This document shows, piece after piece, positions 24,878 to 34,625 of a stretch of 50,816 nucleotides of DNA (position 1 is its first letter; each line of letters opens with the position of its first letter). A model generated the notes under the pieces. The model was not told where the DNA came from. It ran no database searches and saw nothing but the letters and a program-made list of their open reading frames with translations. The translations under genes and the position numbers were made by a program. The DNA lies in assembly GCA_902536775.1 (NCBI GenBank), contig CACAYX010000007.1, forward strand, positions 1 to 50,816, read 5' to 3'. The DNA is from an uncultured Prochlorococcus sp. (GTDB taxonomy: Bacteria; Cyanobacteriota; Cyanobacteriia; PCC-6307; Cyanobiaceae).

Positions 24878-26413
24878 ATGAGATCTATAAAATTACATAA
24901 ACTTTTAGATTTGGTAGGAATTATTCCTTCATTAGATTTAATCGATCATGAAATAAATAATATTTCTTTTAACTCTAAAGAAGTACAAAAAGGAACTTTA
25001 TTTTTAGGTATGCCTGGCTTAAATGTTGATGGAGGAAAATATTGTATTGAGGCAATTGAAAATGGTGCAGAGGCTGCCATTATTGGGTCTGCTGCAAAAG
25101 AGAAAATTGCATCTATTGATCGAGAAAGGATTTTGGTTATAGAGGATAATTTAGATTATATTTTTGGTCAAATAGTCGCTGAGTTTTGGAATAGGCCTTC
25201 AAGAAAACTTAAACTTATTGGTGTTACGGGTACAAATGGAAAAACGACAATTACTTTTTTATTGGAATATCTTTTAAAAAAATTAGGGAAAAAGACTGCA
25301 TTATTTGGGACCTTGCTCAATAGATGGCCTGGCTTTTCAGAAGTGGCTCTTCATACAACTGATTTCGCCGATAAACTCCAAAAGAAATTAAATGCTGCTG
25401 TTGAGGCAGAATCTGAATTCGCGATATTAGAGGTAAGTTCTCATTCTATTGCTCAAAACAGGATATCAGGATGCGAATTTGAGGCGGCTATTTTTACTAA
25501 TTTAACTCAAGATCATCTTGATTATCACTCAGATATGGAATCATATTTTCAAACAAAAAGAAAATTATTTTTCCCACCTTACTTAAAAGAAAAAGATGGG
25601 ATTTGTGTATTAAATAATGATGACCATTGGATATCTAAATTATCATCTGATCTTGAAAAAAGATCTTTCTTAGTCTCTACAAAGATTACTGAAAGTGAAT
25701 TTGAAAATGATGATTTTTTTTTCGTAACAGATAAAAAATTTACTGAAAGTGGTTCCAGTTGTATCTTTCATACACCTAGGGAAAAAATTCAACTTTTTGT
25801 TCCACTTGTCGGTGAATTTAATTTAATGAATGCGATTCAAGCAATAACAATTTTGTATAAACTTAATTTTTCTTTAAAAGATCTATCAAAGTTAATACAA
25901 TCTTTCCCTGGAGCTCCTGGGAGAATGGAGAAAATACAAATTGATAATAATGACGTTTCAAGATCTCTTCCAACAGTAATTGTTGATTATGCCCACACTC
26001 CTGATGGATTAAAAAAAGTTTTGCAATCAATTAAAAAACTTTGTGAAGGGAAACTAATAACTGTTTTTGGCTGTGGGGGAGATCGTGATCGTAGTAAAAG
26101 GCCTTTAATGGGATCAATAGCTGAAGAGTTGTCTGATCAAATTTTTATAACTTCAGATAATCCAAGATCAGAAGAACCCCAAAAGATAGTAAATGATATT
26201 TTGATGGGTATAAAAAAAAGAGAAAAAATAATAATTGAAATTGATAGATTTAAAGCAATAAATGAATCTATTAAATTTGCCAATAAAAAAGATATTGTTT
26301 TAATTGCAGGAAAAGGACATGAAGACTACCAAATTCTCAATGATAAAGTTATTAATTTTGATGATAGAAAAATAGCTTATAAATTATTAAAAGAAAAAAA
26401 TAAGTCTCAATAA
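24878..26413 (+). CDS. murE: UDP-MurNAc-L-Ala-D-Glu ligase adding the third residue
   Basis: 511 residues. Mur ligase layout: an N-terminal UMP-binding domain (SFNSKEVQKGTLFLGMPG), the ATPase centre GVTGTNGKTTITFLLE at about 115-130, then LEVSSHSIAQNRISGCEFEAAIFTNLTQDHLDYH with the carbamylated-lysine region, and the C-terminal domain with DYAHTPDGL and GCGGDRDRSKRP. The DNPRSEEP motif is the meso-diaminopimelate specificity signature, which fits cyanobacterial peptidoglycan. It shares its transcript with yidD. Confidence 0.96.
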   Translation: MRSIKLHKLLDLVGIIPSLDLIDHEINNISFNSKEVQKGTLFLGMPGLNVDGGKYCIEAIENGAEAAIIGSAAKEKIASIDRERILVIEDNLDYIFGQIVAEFWNRPSRKLKLIGVTGTNGKTTITFLLEYLLKKLGKKTALFGTLLNRWPGFSEVALHTTDFADKLQKKLNAAVEAESEFAILEVSSHSIAQNRISGCEFEAAIFTNLTQDHLDYHSDMESYFQTKRKLFFPPYLKEKDGICVLNNDDHWISKLSSDLEKRSFLVSTKITESEFENDDFFFVTDKKFTESGSSCIFHTPREKIQLFVPLVGEFNLMNAIQAITILYKLNFSLKDLSKLIQSFPGAPGRMEKIQIDNNDVSRSLPTVIVDYAHTPDGLKKVLQSIKKLCEGKLITVFGCGGDRDRSKRPLMGSIAEELSDQIFITSDNPRSEEPQKIVNDILMGIKKREKIIIEIDRFKAINESIKFANKKDIVLIAGKGHEDYQILNDKVINFDDRKIAYKLLKEKNKSQ

Positions 26414-26494
26414 AATTTCCTAATCAAATAAGAAAGATCTTTACGCAAATCACAAGAAAAGTTTCTTAAAATCAATGGAGTTATTTTTAATAAA

Positions 26495-27199
26495 ATGAAA
26501 GGCTTAGCCTTAGTTGTAGGCGCAGGTGGAATTGGAACACAACTAGCTAAAGATCTGAATGAAAGTGAAAAAGATTTAGATGTTGTTTTGTGTGGAAGAA
26601 AAAGTGAATTTAATCCTTTTTGGGAATTAGATATAGAGGATTCTCAATCCCTTTTACAGTTGAAAAATAAAATATCAAATCATTCTTCAAAATTAAGACT
26701 AGTTGTTAATGCTACAGGAAGACTTCATAGTGATTCTATTCAGCCAGAAAAAAGATTACAACATCTTGATAAAAAAAATATGATGGAAAGTTTTTCAATA
26801 AATGCCTTTTCTCCCATTTTGTTAGCTAAAGCGATTGAAGAATTCATACCAAAAGATTTTGATTTTAATTTTGCAAGTATAAGTGCAAGAGTTGGTAGCA
26901 TCGGAGATAATCAAACTGGAGGTTGGTATTCATATAGAGCTGCAAAATCTGCGCAAAATCAGTTTTTTAAATCTTTAAGTATTGAATGGTCTAGACGTTT
27001 CCCAAAGGCTACTATCACATTACTTCATCCAGGAACAGTAGATACTGATTTATCTAGACCTTTTCATAAATTTGTTCCAGAACATAAATTATTTAGTAAA
27101 GAAAAATCCTCGCAATTCTTGATCAATATTATTAAAAATCAATCACCAGAATCTACAGGAAAATTTATTGCATGGGACAACTCGGAGATACCTTGGTAA
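26495..27199 (+). CDS. short-chain dehydrogenase/reductase
   Basis: 234 residues. NAD(P)-binding VVGAGGIGTQLAKDL at residues 7-21 (a GxxGIG variant), NATG at the fourth strand, FASISARVGSIGDN with the catalytic Ser, and the YxxxK pair in WYSYRAAKSAQNQF. After this comes LLHPGTVDTDLSRPF. The motif order is like the C-factor (CsgA)-type SDR group. The substrate is not predictable. An 81-nt gap from murE and a 33-nt gap to the convergent aminotransferase. Confidence 0.85.
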   Translation: MKGLALVVGAGGIGTQLAKDLNESEKDLDVVLCGRKSEFNPFWELDIEDSQSLLQLKNKISNHSSKLRLVVNATGRLHSDSIQPEKRLQHLDKKNMMESFSINAFSPILLAKAIEEFIPKDFDFNFASISARVGSIGDNQTGGWYSYRAAKSAQNQFFKSLSIEWSRRFPKATITLLHPGTVDTDLSRPFHKFVPEHKLFSKEKSSQFLINIIKNQSPESTGKFIAWDNSEIPW

Positions 27200-27232
27200 A
27201 CTAAATTTTTTTTATATCAATAGATCTTTAAG

Positions 27233-28402
27233 TCAATATTTTTTTATTTCTCTAGCAAGTAAATCAATCTCAGCATCTGTAGTCATTTGATGTACGCATG
27301 CTCTAAACCATTTTGGATCTTCTAAAACTCTAATCCAAATTTTCTTTTCTCCAAGTTTCTTTACAAATTTATCCTTATCTTTAATACTTTCGATATTAAA
27401 ACTAACAATCCCATTTAAATATTTTTTTTCTAAAACTAATTCAACACCCTTTGATTGATTTAATTCATCCCAAAGTTTTCCACTTAAATTTTTGATATTT
27501 TTGTTTTTTTCTTTTGCATGGCAGTCTTTATCCAAAAGATCTAAAGAATTCCGGAGCCCAGCAAGTAAAGGTATACAAGAGGTGGCTATTTCGAATTTCC
27601 TTGCATCATCATGAAAAAGATTATCTGCAGGCTCATAAATCCCTTGTTCTTTTTTTAATGATTTCCAACCAATTATTGTTGGATCTGTTTCATGAACAAA
27701 TCTATCTGAGACATAAATGGCTCCAAGTCCTTCTGGTCCACATGCCCATTTATGAGAAGTTATTGAATATAAATCAGAATAAAAAACTTCTTTTTCAATA
27801 TTTATGTGCCCAAAGGTTTGGGCACCATCAACAAGTAAATAAGAATCTTCTCGATTATTTTTTAATTCGATAGAAATTTGTTTTAAAGGAATTTTATATC
27901 CAAAGTTCCATAAGATATGAGAAATAATAAGGATCTTAGTCTTACTATTTAGATTTTTCAAAATCTCTAAAATTATATTTTCGTCGTTTAGATTTTTAAT
28001 TTTTTGGATTGGTAAAATTTTGAATATTAATTTATTTCTTCTGCAAAATTCTCGACTCGCAGCCACTACTCCAGGATGTTCACAGTCACTTATTAACAAC
28101 TCTTCTCCCTCTTCTACTTTTATTCCCCAAAAGGGCAAAATCATACCGGAAGAGATATTTTCGGTAAAAGCTACATTCTTTGAATTGACACCTAATTTTT
28201 GGGCAATGATTCTTTTTGTGGTCAATATTTCTTTGTAAATAAAAGGCCACATATCATTGGTAAATGGTCCTAAATCTTGGATAATTTCCCAAGTTTTAAA
28301 TATTGCTTCTAGAGAAGATTTTGGTAATGGTCCTTGACCGCCATAGTTGAAATAATACTTATTTTTTAATGCGGGTATTTGATCTCTTAGATTATTTCTC
28401 AT
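27233..28402 (-). CDS. class V aminotransferase-family PLP protein
   Basis: 389 residues of fold type I. N-terminal YYFNYGGQGPLPKSSLEAI, FTENISSGM, SDCEHPGVVAASREF, LLVDGAQTFGH with the PLP-binding Asp, and PLP lysine in SITSHKWACGPEGLG. The pattern fits the isopenicillin-N-epimerase/NifS-like (class V) group. A canonical cysteine desulfurase would carry a reactive Cys in a loop near residue 325; none is visible there, so desulfurase action is less likely. Function unknown. Next upstream on the same strand lies an ArsM-like methyltransferase (37-nt gap). Confidence 0.82.
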   Translation of the reverse strand: MRNNLRDQIPALKNKYYFNYGGQGPLPKSSLEAIFKTWEIIQDLGPFTNDMWPFIYKEILTTKRIIAQKLGVNSKNVAFTENISSGMILPFWGIKVEEGEELLISDCEHPGVVAASREFCRRNKLIFKILPIQKIKNLNDENIILEILKNLNSKTKILIISHILWNFGYKIPLKQISIELKNNREDSYLLVDGAQTFGHINIEKEVFYSDLYSITSHKWACGPEGLGAIYVSDRFVHETDPTIIGWKSLKKEQGIYEPADNLFHDDARKFEIATSCIPLLAGLRNSLDLLDKDCHAKEKNKNIKNLSGKLWDELNQSKGVELVLEKKYLNGIVSFNIESIKDKDKFVKKLGEKKIWIRVLEDPKWFRACVHQMTTDAEIDLLAREIKKY

Positions 28403-28439
28403 GGAAATTTATATTATATTCACAACTCTTGAATTTTTT

Positions 28440-29234
28440 TTAAATATTGCCCACTAAAGTTACTGTTCTAAATTCAATATCCTCAATTACTTTCCAAGGT
28501 TCAGCACTCCTTTGTGCAAATTTTAAATTTTTAAATCCTAGTTCTTTAAAATCACTTATAAACTCTGGCTCATACCATGCTCCACTAATACATCCTGTCC
28601 ATAAATCATGATCATTTTGCAATCTTAAAGGAACTTTTTTGTTAGAGACGATATCGCTAATTGCAATTCTTCCATTATCGTTTAAAACTCTTTTTATGTT
28701 ATTAAGAAGGTTATTTCTAGATTCTGGACTTACCAAGTTTAAAACGCAATTACTTAAAATAATATCAACTGATTTATCTGCGATTAATGGATTTAAATCT
28801 TTATCTAATTCATCAAGTTTTTCAATTGAACCTTCTAGAAATTCTGTATTGTTGAAACCTATATTTTTTGTAACTTCTTTAGAGGCTGATCTTGATAAAG
28901 AAAGCATGTCAGGATTCTGATCAACTCCAATAACTTTCCCTTCTTTCCCAACAATTTGGGCACAAATGAAAGCATTTTTGCCGCTACCACTTCCAAGATC
29001 TAAGACTATATCATTTTTTTGAACATATCTTGTTGGATCACCACATCCATAGTCTCTTTCTATAACCTCTTGAGGAATTGCTTCAAGTAAAACGGGATTA
29101 AACCCAACTGGTGTACAAAGACAACTTTCTTTTTCTTGTGCCGCTGAGCCATATCTTTCTTGAATCGCATCTTTATGATCGAATTGATTAGGTGCTTTAT
29201 TCGATGTGTTGGTATTACAGCAACTTTCAGACAT
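28440..29234 (-). CDS. arsM: arsenite S-adenosylmethionine methyltransferase-like protein (ArsM family)
   Basis: 264 residues from the ATG at 29234; an in-frame TTG at 29267 would overlap a terminator and is unlikely. The N-terminus has SCC (Cys5, Cys6), then AIQERYGSAAQ, CLCTPVG and DYGCGDP (Cys64). SAM motif I is LDLGSGSGKNAF at 78-89, then SNCVLNL (Cys163) and WTGCISGAWYEPEF (Cys215). Cysteines at 64, 163 and 215 match the three arsenic-binding cysteines of ArsM enzymes. It would methylate arsenite to methylated arsenicals. No ars operon surrounds it. Confidence 0.82.
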   Translation of the reverse strand: MSESCCNTNTSNKAPNQFDHKDAIQERYGSAAQEKESCLCTPVGFNPVLLEAIPQEVIERDYGCGDPTRYVQKNDIVLDLGSGSGKNAFICAQIVGKEGKVIGVDQNPDMLSLSRSASKEVTKNIGFNNTEFLEGSIEKLDELDKDLNPLIADKSVDIILSNCVLNLVSPESRNNLLNNIKRVLNDNGRIAISDIVSNKKVPLRLQNDHDLWTGCISGAWYEPEFISDFKELGFKNLKFAQRSAEPWKVIEDIEFRTVTLVGNI

Positions 29235-29265
29235 ATTTTTTAAAGGACTCTTGATAAATATAGCC

Positions 29266-29295
29266 AAAAAAAAAGCCCCTGAAAAAGGGGCTTTT
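29266..29295 (-). terminator. terminator of the DUF4278 gene
   Basis: A perfect 10-bp stem AAAAGCCCCT/AGGGGCTTTT (29271-29280 with 29286-29295), 5-nt loop. Read on minus it is followed by an unbroken run of about nine T. It lies 17 nt past the stop of the minus-strand DUF4278 gene and also insulates arsM downstream. Very strong match to an intrinsic terminator. Confidence 0.93.
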
Positions 29296-29311
29296 AATTT
29301 TTTTAATTAAA

Positions 29312-29485
29312 TTATTTAGTGTAATTAACACCTCTGTAATTTAATTCTGCTATTTCATTACTTGAAGAAGCGTCATCCATTCTGTTGGTGTATACGTTTC
29401 TTCTGTAGGTAAGTTCAACAAGTTGCTTTTTAGCAGCTTCTTTGTTTTGAACGTAGTTTTTACCTCTGTAAGTTAAAGTAGTCAT
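29312..29485 (-). CDS. DUF4278 family small protein
   Basis: 57 residues from the ATG at 29485. It consists of copies of one short motif: LTYRGKNYVQ at residues 3-12, LTYRRNVYTNR in the middle, and LNYRGVNYTK at the end, the DUF4278 (LtYRGxxY) pattern of cyanobacteria. Function unknown. The frame stays open upstream to another ATG at 29521 (MERGMAVLSHRN), in a strikingly GC-rich leader, so a longer product is possible. It has its own predicted promoter and its own strong terminator, so it is probably monocistronic. Confidence 0.8.
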   Translation of the reverse strand: MTTLTYRGKNYVQNKEAAKKQLVELTYRRNVYTNRMDDASSSNEIAELNYRGVNYTK

Positions 29486-29580
29486 GTTTCGATGTGACAA
29501 CACGGCCATCCCCCGTTCCATGGTATGACTCGAACTGCGCCCTCAAATGAGGGTGAACGAAAAGTAGCGGTTGCTACCAA
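29486..29580 (-). ncRNA. GC-rich structured 5' leader (or small RNA) before the DUF4278 gene
   Basis: About 95 nt on the minus strand that are far richer in GC than their surroundings. Two hairpins are visible: GTAGC/GCTAC with an AACC loop (29564-29577) and the palindrome CCCTCATTTGAGGG (29540-29553). Then follows a GC-rich stretch to the ATG at 29485. No Shine-Dalgarno site is obvious, so the leader may set translation itself or be a stable RNA. Confidence 0.5.
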
Positions 29581-29583
29581 ATA

Positions 29584-29589
29584 ATTATA
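29584..29589 (-). promoter_or_regulatory. -10 promoter element for the DUF4278 transcript
   Basis: TATAAT read on the minus strand, positioned so that transcription would start at about 29577, right at the first leader hairpin. No clear -35 is seen, as is common in Prochlorococcus. The match is perfect but is a consensus call without start-site data. Confidence 0.55.
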
Positions 29590-29739
29590 AGCGTATTTTT
29601 AACTGCATGTCTAGCTTTTACAAATAGAAACGAAGATTTAATGTTTTTTTAATTATTATCTTAGGTAAATTTTTTTATAAATAGTCTCTAAAAAGGTTTA
29701 TGTTTATATTTGGTTTAATCTTCATGTAACTATTTATTT

Positions 29740-29997
29740 ATGACAGGTTTTTTGTATTTCTTGGGAAATACTTTAAGGTGGCCAGTGTTAAAGCCAAAAG
29801 AATTTTTTTCACTACATGCTTATTTTTCAATTATTTATTTGATAACTTTTACTTTGAGTAAATATGATGTAAGCCAATCAAATTTAGTTTTTACTTTAGG
29901 AATTCTTGCACCTCTTTTAATCGCTATTGGTCAAGGACTTCCTATTGATTGCCTTGATATGGAATCATCTTTGTTGAAGGAATTAAAAACTAAATAA
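29740..29997 (+). CDS. small two-helix membrane protein, hypothetical
   Basis: 85 residues. Two hydrophobic segments: about 27-40 (YFSIIYLITFTLS) and 47-65 (NLVFTLGILAPLLIAIG). The N-terminus (MTGFLYFLGNTLRWPVLKPKEFFSLHAYF) is aromatic and basic, and the C-terminus is acidic-basic and soluble. No family is recognised. It stands alone between a structured RNA leader and convergent nfu, with a 24-nt gap at its 3' side. Confidence 0.65.
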   Translation: MTGFLYFLGNTLRWPVLKPKEFFSLHAYFSIIYLITFTLSKYDVSQSNLVFTLGILAPLLIAIGQGLPIDCLDMESSLLKELKTK

Positions 29998-30021
29998 TAT
30001 ATATATTTCAGTTCAAAAAAT

Positions 30022-30267
30022 TTATAAAACCTGGACAACTTCGCTTATTTCAGGAATCATTTCTTTTAACTTTCTTTCAATACCCATTTTGAGAGTCATA
30101 GTGCTACTTGGACAACTACCACATGCTCCTTGAAGTCTGACTTTGACAATTGGGCCATCTATTTCTGCAATCTCTACATTACCTCCATCAGAAATTAAAA
30201 AAGGTCTTAGCTCGTCAAGGACTTTTTCTACATTTTCATTTGTCAGCGAGAGTGTTTCAGTACTCAT
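30022..30267 (-). CDS. nfu: Nfu-type iron-sulfur scaffold protein (NifU C-terminal domain)
   Basis: 81 residues, the stand-alone NifU-like domain. [26 protein letters not shown], then [26 protein letters not shown], where CXXC binds the Fe-S cluster. In cyanobacteria Nfu is the main scaffold for clusters of photosystem I and others. It diverges from mqo with 70 nt between starts. Confidence 0.95.
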   Translation of the reverse strand: MSTETLSLTNENVEKVLDELRPFLISDGGNVEIAEIDGPIVKVRLQGACGSCPSSTMTLKMGIERKLKEMIPEISEVVQVL

Positions 30268-30337
30268 AATTTTGGATTAACTTTATAATAAGCCTAGAAA
30301 GAAATCTGATTAATTGCAAAAAAGATAATTTTCTGTT

Positions 30338-31834
30338 GTGACTTCATCTAAAAATCCCACTAATGACAATAGCTACTTTGATGCAGTCTTAGTAGGAGCA
30401 GGGATAATGAGTAGTACTTTAGCCCTGCTAATTTCAGAAGTTTCACCAGATATAAAATTTCTTATTATAGAAAAATTAAATGCTCCAGGAAGTGAAAGTA
30501 CTGGCGCTTTTAATAATGCAGGTACAGGACATGCGGCTAATTGCGAATTAAACTATACCCCTTTAGATGAAAAAGGAAATCTAAAAATAGATAAAGCGCT
30601 CTCAATTAATCGTTCTTTTGAAACATCCATGTCTTTATGGGCCTCATTGTATGAAGCGGGGAAAATTGATATTAAGAAGTTTCTAAAATTTATTCCTCAT
30701 ATTAGCTTTGTGTCTGGTCAGGATAATATTTCTTTTTTAAAAAAAAGATTTCAGAAAATGGCCGAAAATCCTGAATTTATCGATATGGAATTTTCTACAT
30801 CTTTTGATGAAATTTCATCATGGGCTCCTTTAATAACAAAAGATAGAAATCCATCTACTCAAATTGCGGCTACCAGAATAGGTAGAGGAACTGATATTAA
30901 TTTTGAGGCTTTAACTAAAGAGTATTTGGCATTAGTTTCCTTGAACAAAAATGTTGAAATTAGATACAAAACAGAATTATTAGATTTAAAGAAAATTGAT
31001 AAAAAACAATGGGAACTAGAAATCAGTTCTGAAGGTAAAAAAACTTCAATTAGAACTGGCTACGTTTTTCTTGGTGCTGGTGGAAAAACAATTAATTATT
31101 TACAAAAATCAAAAATTCCAGAAGCAAAAAGTTATGGTGTATTTCCTGTTAGTGGGAAATGGCTTATTTGCGAGAAAAAAGATCTAACAGAAAAACATAA
31201 CTCAAAAGTTTATGGTAAAGCTGATATTGGATCGCCACCAATGTCTGTGCCTCATTTAGACACCAGATGGATTGATAATAAAAAACTTCTTTTATATGGA
31301 CCTTTTGCTGGATTTACAATGAAATTTCTAAAACAAAGTTCATACTTTGACTTATTTAGTTCAATTAAAAAGAATAATATTTTTTCTATGTTAGACGTTG
31401 GTTTCAAGAACAACGATTTAATTAATTACCTAATATCACAATCATTAAAGAACCATAACTCAAGAGTTGAGAATTTAAAGAATATGATGCCATCAGCTAA
31501 TCCTTCTGATTGGTATTTGAAGAATGCTGGTCAAAGAGTCCAAATAATTAAAAAAACTGAAGGTGGTGGTTCTTTGAAATTTGGAACTGAGATTGTAAAT
31601 TCATCTGATGGATCATTATCTGCTTTATTGGGAGCCTCTCCGGGAGCAAGTACTGCGGTTTCAATTATGGTTGAGGTTCTAGAAAAATCTGTTTTATTTT
31701 TAAACGATAAGCATAATCTTCAGAAAAAATTAAATGACTTAATTTATCCAGAACTACCAGTCTCTGGAAATTACAGTACCTTCATAAAAGAAATTAAAAA
31801 AAGAAATAATTCCATTTTTGGTTTCCATCCATAA
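30338..31834 (+). CDS. mqo: malate:quinone oxidoreductase
   Basis: 498 residues from a GTG start. FAD-binding [21 protein letters not shown] at about 17-37, [22 protein letters not shown] (a family signature), [15 protein letters not shown], and the C-terminal [17 protein letters not shown]. Mqo oxidises malate to oxaloacetate and passes electrons to quinone at the membrane, in a partial TCA cycle. There is no membrane helix, consistent with a peripheral protein. lepA follows after 55 nt. Confidence 0.95.
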   Translation: MTSSKNPTNDNSYFDAVLVGAGIMSSTLALLISEVSPDIKFLIIEKLNAPGSESTGAFNNAGTGHAANCELNYTPLDEKGNLKIDKALSINRSFETSMSLWASLYEAGKIDIKKFLKFIPHISFVSGQDNISFLKKRFQKMAENPEFIDMEFSTSFDEISSWAPLITKDRNPSTQIAATRIGRGTDINFEALTKEYLALVSLNKNVEIRYKTELLDLKKIDKKQWELEISSEGKKTSIRTGYVFLGAGGKTINYLQKSKIPEAKSYGVFPVSGKWLICEKKDLTEKHNSKVYGKADIGSPPMSVPHLDTRWIDNKKLLLYGPFAGFTMKFLKQSSYFDLFSSIKKNNIFSMLDVGFKNNDLINYLISQSLKNHNSRVENLKNMMPSANPSDWYLKNAGQRVQIIKKTEGGGSLKFGTEIVNSSDGSLSALLGASPGASTAVSIMVEVLEKSVLFLNDKHNLQKKLNDLIYPELPVSGNYSTFIKEIKKRNNSIFGFHP

Positions 31835-31889
31835 TTCTAATTAGCTAATATTAATCAAGATGTAATAAGAGGAGAATTTTTCTTTCTAT

Positions 31890-33698
31890 ATGACTGATAT
31901 ATCGGTTTCAAAAATTAGAAATTTCTGCATAATCGCTCATATTGACCATGGTAAATCTACCCTTGCAGATAGGTTGCTTCAAGATACTGGTACTGTGCAG
32001 CAAAGGGATATGCAAGAACAATATTTGGACAGTATGGATCTTGAAAGAGAGAGAGGAATTACTATCAAGTTGCAGGCCGCTAGGATGAAATATGAAGCTG
32101 ACGATTCCCAAGAATATGTTTTGAACTTAATAGATACTCCAGGACATGTTGATTTCTCTTATGAGGTTAGTAGATCTCTTCAAGCTTGTGAAGGCGCCTT
32201 ACTTGTTGTTGATGCAAGTCAAGGAGTAGAAGCTCAAACCTTAGCTAATGTTTATCTTGCCTTAGAAAATAATCTTGAGATAATTCCTGTTTTAAATAAA
32301 GTTGATTTACCAGGGGCTGATGCTGAAAAAATAAAACAAGAAATAGAGGAAATTATTGGACTTGATACATCTAATGCAATAAATTGTTCAGCAAAAACTG
32401 GAGTTGGTATTAAAGATATTTTGGAAGCAATTGTAAGAAGAGTACCTCCCCCTCAAGATGAAATTAAACTACCTACAAAGGCACTGATTTTTGATTCTTA
32501 TTATGATCCATACAGAGGAGTTATTGTTTATTTTAGGGTGATATCTGGGTCTCTAAATAAGAGAGAAAAAATATTATTAATGGCAAGTAAGAAAAATTAT
32601 GAACTAGATGAGATAGGAATAATGGCGCCTGATCAGCAGCAAGTTGATGAATTACATGCAGGAGAAGTTGGTTATTTAGCTGCTTCTATAAAATCAGTTG
32701 CTGATGCGAGAGTGGGAGATACGATTACTCTTTTAAATTCACCTGCCAATGATCCTTTGCCTGGATATAAGACAGCAAATCCTATGGTTTTTTGTGGCTT
32801 ATTCCCGACTGATGCTGATCAATTCCCAGATTTAAGAGTATCACTAGAAAAATTACAATTATCTGATGCAGCTTTAAAATATGAGCCCGAAACCAGTAGC
32901 GCAATGGGCTTCGGATTTAGGTGCGGATTCCTAGGACTTCTTCATATGGAGATTGTTCAAGAAAGATTAGAAAGAGAATATGACTTGGATCTAATCGTAA
33001 CGGCACCATCAGTTATTTATAAAGTTAATTTAAATCAGCAGGAACATATCTTTATTGATAATCCTTCTACAATTCCTGATCCACAACTTAGAGAATCAAT
33101 AGAAGAGCCTTATGTGAAAATGGAAATTTATGCTCCCAATGAATTTAATGGAACATTAATGGGTTTATGTCAGGAAAGAAGGGGAGTATTTATAGATATG
33201 AAATATATAACAACAGATCGAGTTACCTTGATTTATGAAATTCCATTAGCAGAAGTTGTTACAGATTTCTTTGATCAAATGAAAAGTAGAACCCAAGGTT
33301 ATGCATCAATGGAATATCATTTGATTGGCTATAGAAAAAATGACCTTGTTAGATTAGATGTTCTAATAAATTCAGAAAGAGCAGATCCATTAACTTCTAT
33401 TGTTCATAAAGATAAGGCTTATGGAATTGGCAGAAGTTTAGTTGAGAAATTAAAAGAACTTATTCCAAAACAACAATTTAAAATACCTATTCAAGCATCA
33501 ATCGGTAGCAGGATTATTGCAAGTGAAAGCATAAGTGCTTTGCGAAAAGATGTTTTATCTAAATGTTATGGCGGGGATATTTCTAGGAAAAAGAAACTTT
33601 TAAAGAAACAAGCCAAAGGTAAAAAGAGGATGAAGGCAATGGGTAAAGTTGAAGTCCCTCAAGAAGCTTTTATGGCAGTCTTGAAATTAAACCAGTAA
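31890..33698 (+). CDS. lepA: elongation factor 4 (LepA)
   Basis: 602 residues, full length. GTPase motifs: [14 protein letters not shown] from residue 16, [31 protein letters not shown] and [12 protein letters not shown]-like domains follow, and the LepA-specific C-terminal domain ends [17 protein letters not shown] good Shine-Dalgarno (AGGAG) precedes the ATG. LepA helps ribosomes back-translocate or aids 30S biogenesis. Confidence 0.97.
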   Translation: MTDISVSKIRNFCIIAHIDHGKSTLADRLLQDTGTVQQRDMQEQYLDSMDLERERGITIKLQAARMKYEADDSQEYVLNLIDTPGHVDFSYEVSRSLQACEGALLVVDASQGVEAQTLANVYLALENNLEIIPVLNKVDLPGADAEKIKQEIEEIIGLDTSNAINCSAKTGVGIKDILEAIVRRVPPPQDEIKLPTKALIFDSYYDPYRGVIVYFRVISGSLNKREKILLMASKKNYELDEIGIMAPDQQQVDELHAGEVGYLAASIKSVADARVGDTITLLNSPANDPLPGYKTANPMVFCGLFPTDADQFPDLRVSLEKLQLSDAALKYEPETSSAMGFGFRCGFLGLLHMEIVQERLEREYDLDLIVTAPSVIYKVNLNQQEHIFIDNPSTIPDPQLRESIEEPYVKMEIYAPNEFNGTLMGLCQERRGVFIDMKYITTDRVTLIYEIPLAEVVTDFFDQMKSRTQGYASMEYHLIGYRKNDLVRLDVLINSERADPLTSIVHKDKAYGIGRSLVEKLKELIPKQQFKIPIQASIGSRIIASESISALRKDVLSKCYGGDISRKKKLLKKQAKGKKRMKAMGKVEVPQEAFMAVLKLNQ

Positions 33699-33741
33699 TT
33701 TCTTCTAATTTAAAATTTAAAGCTATTTATTTTTAAAAGAA

Positions 33742-34623
33742 TTGGGTATATTTCATTTATATCTTTTAAAAAAGATTTTGGATATTAACTCATTTAATCG
33801 TGTCGGCGCAAATATCAGAAAAGCTGGATTTTTAATTGTAATTTTTTATCTTCTTGTTGTTTTAATAATGAAATTTTTAGAGGCCAATAATTTTTTTGGC
33901 TATTCATTTTCAACGTTAAGCAATGATATCTTTGCCCCTCCTTCTCTTAAACATTTTTGTGGAACAGATAGATTAGGAAGAGATGTTTGCTTAAGAACTT
34001 TGCAAGGATCATCATTAGCGATAGAAGTCGTATTTTTAGCTATTCTTTTTTCATTAGGTTTGGGTTTGCCATTGGGATTATTAAGTGGATATTTTGGTGG
34101 TTTTTTTGATAAATGCTTATCACTAATAATGGATACTATTTTTTCAATACCTGTAATTTTGCTTTCAGTTGTTGTGGCTTTTGTATTGGGTAAGGGTATC
34201 CTTAATGCGGCTTTGGCATTGTGTATTGTTTACTCTCCTCAATATTTTAGATTAATCAGAAATCAGACAATATTGGTTAAATCCGAAACTTATGTGGAGG
34301 CAGCTCAAGTTGCAGGAACAGATGTCAAAAAAATTATTTTTAAATATATTCTCCCAAATGTAATAACACCATTGCCTATTCTGCTTACCCTAAATGCTGC
34401 AGATGCTGTTTTGGTATTAGGAAGTTTAGGATTTTTAGGCCTTGGCGTTCCTGCAGATGTCCCAGAGTGGGGAAGTGATTTAAATCTGGCTCTTGCCGCT
34501 TTACCTACAGGTATCTGGTGGACTGCTTTGTTCCCAGGTTTGGCAATGTTTTTTTTAGTTTTAGGTCTTTCTTTTATAGGAGAGGACCTTGAAGAAATTT
34601 TTGATAGTCAAAATTCTGAATAA
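33742..34623 (+). CDS. ABC transporter permease, peptide/nickel type (DppC-like)
   Basis: 293 residues with six hydrophobic segments (about 28-45, 90-115, 130-155, 155-170, 215-235, 250-275). The cytoplasmic EAA loop is YVEAAQVAGTDVKKIIFKYILPNVITP, and GTDRLGRDV...GSSLAIEV sits before the first membrane pair, as in DppC/OppC permeases. The TTG start is not certain. No partner permease, ATPase or binding protein is adjacent; the rest of the transporter must lie elsewhere. The stop lies 2 nt from the convergent trmH stop. Confidence 0.87.
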   Translation: MGIFHLYLLKKILDINSFNRVGANIRKAGFLIVIFYLLVVLIMKFLEANNFFGYSFSTLSNDIFAPPSLKHFCGTDRLGRDVCLRTLQGSSLAIEVVFLAILFSLGLGLPLGLLSGYFGGFFDKCLSLIMDTIFSIPVILLSVVVAFVLGKGILNAALALCIVYSPQYFRLIRNQTILVKSETYVEAAQVAGTDVKKIIFKYILPNVITPLPILLTLNAADAVLVLGSLGFLGLGVPADVPEWGSDLNLALAALPTGIWWTALFPGLAMFFLVLGLSFIGEDLEEIFDSQNSE

Positions 34624-34625
34624 AT

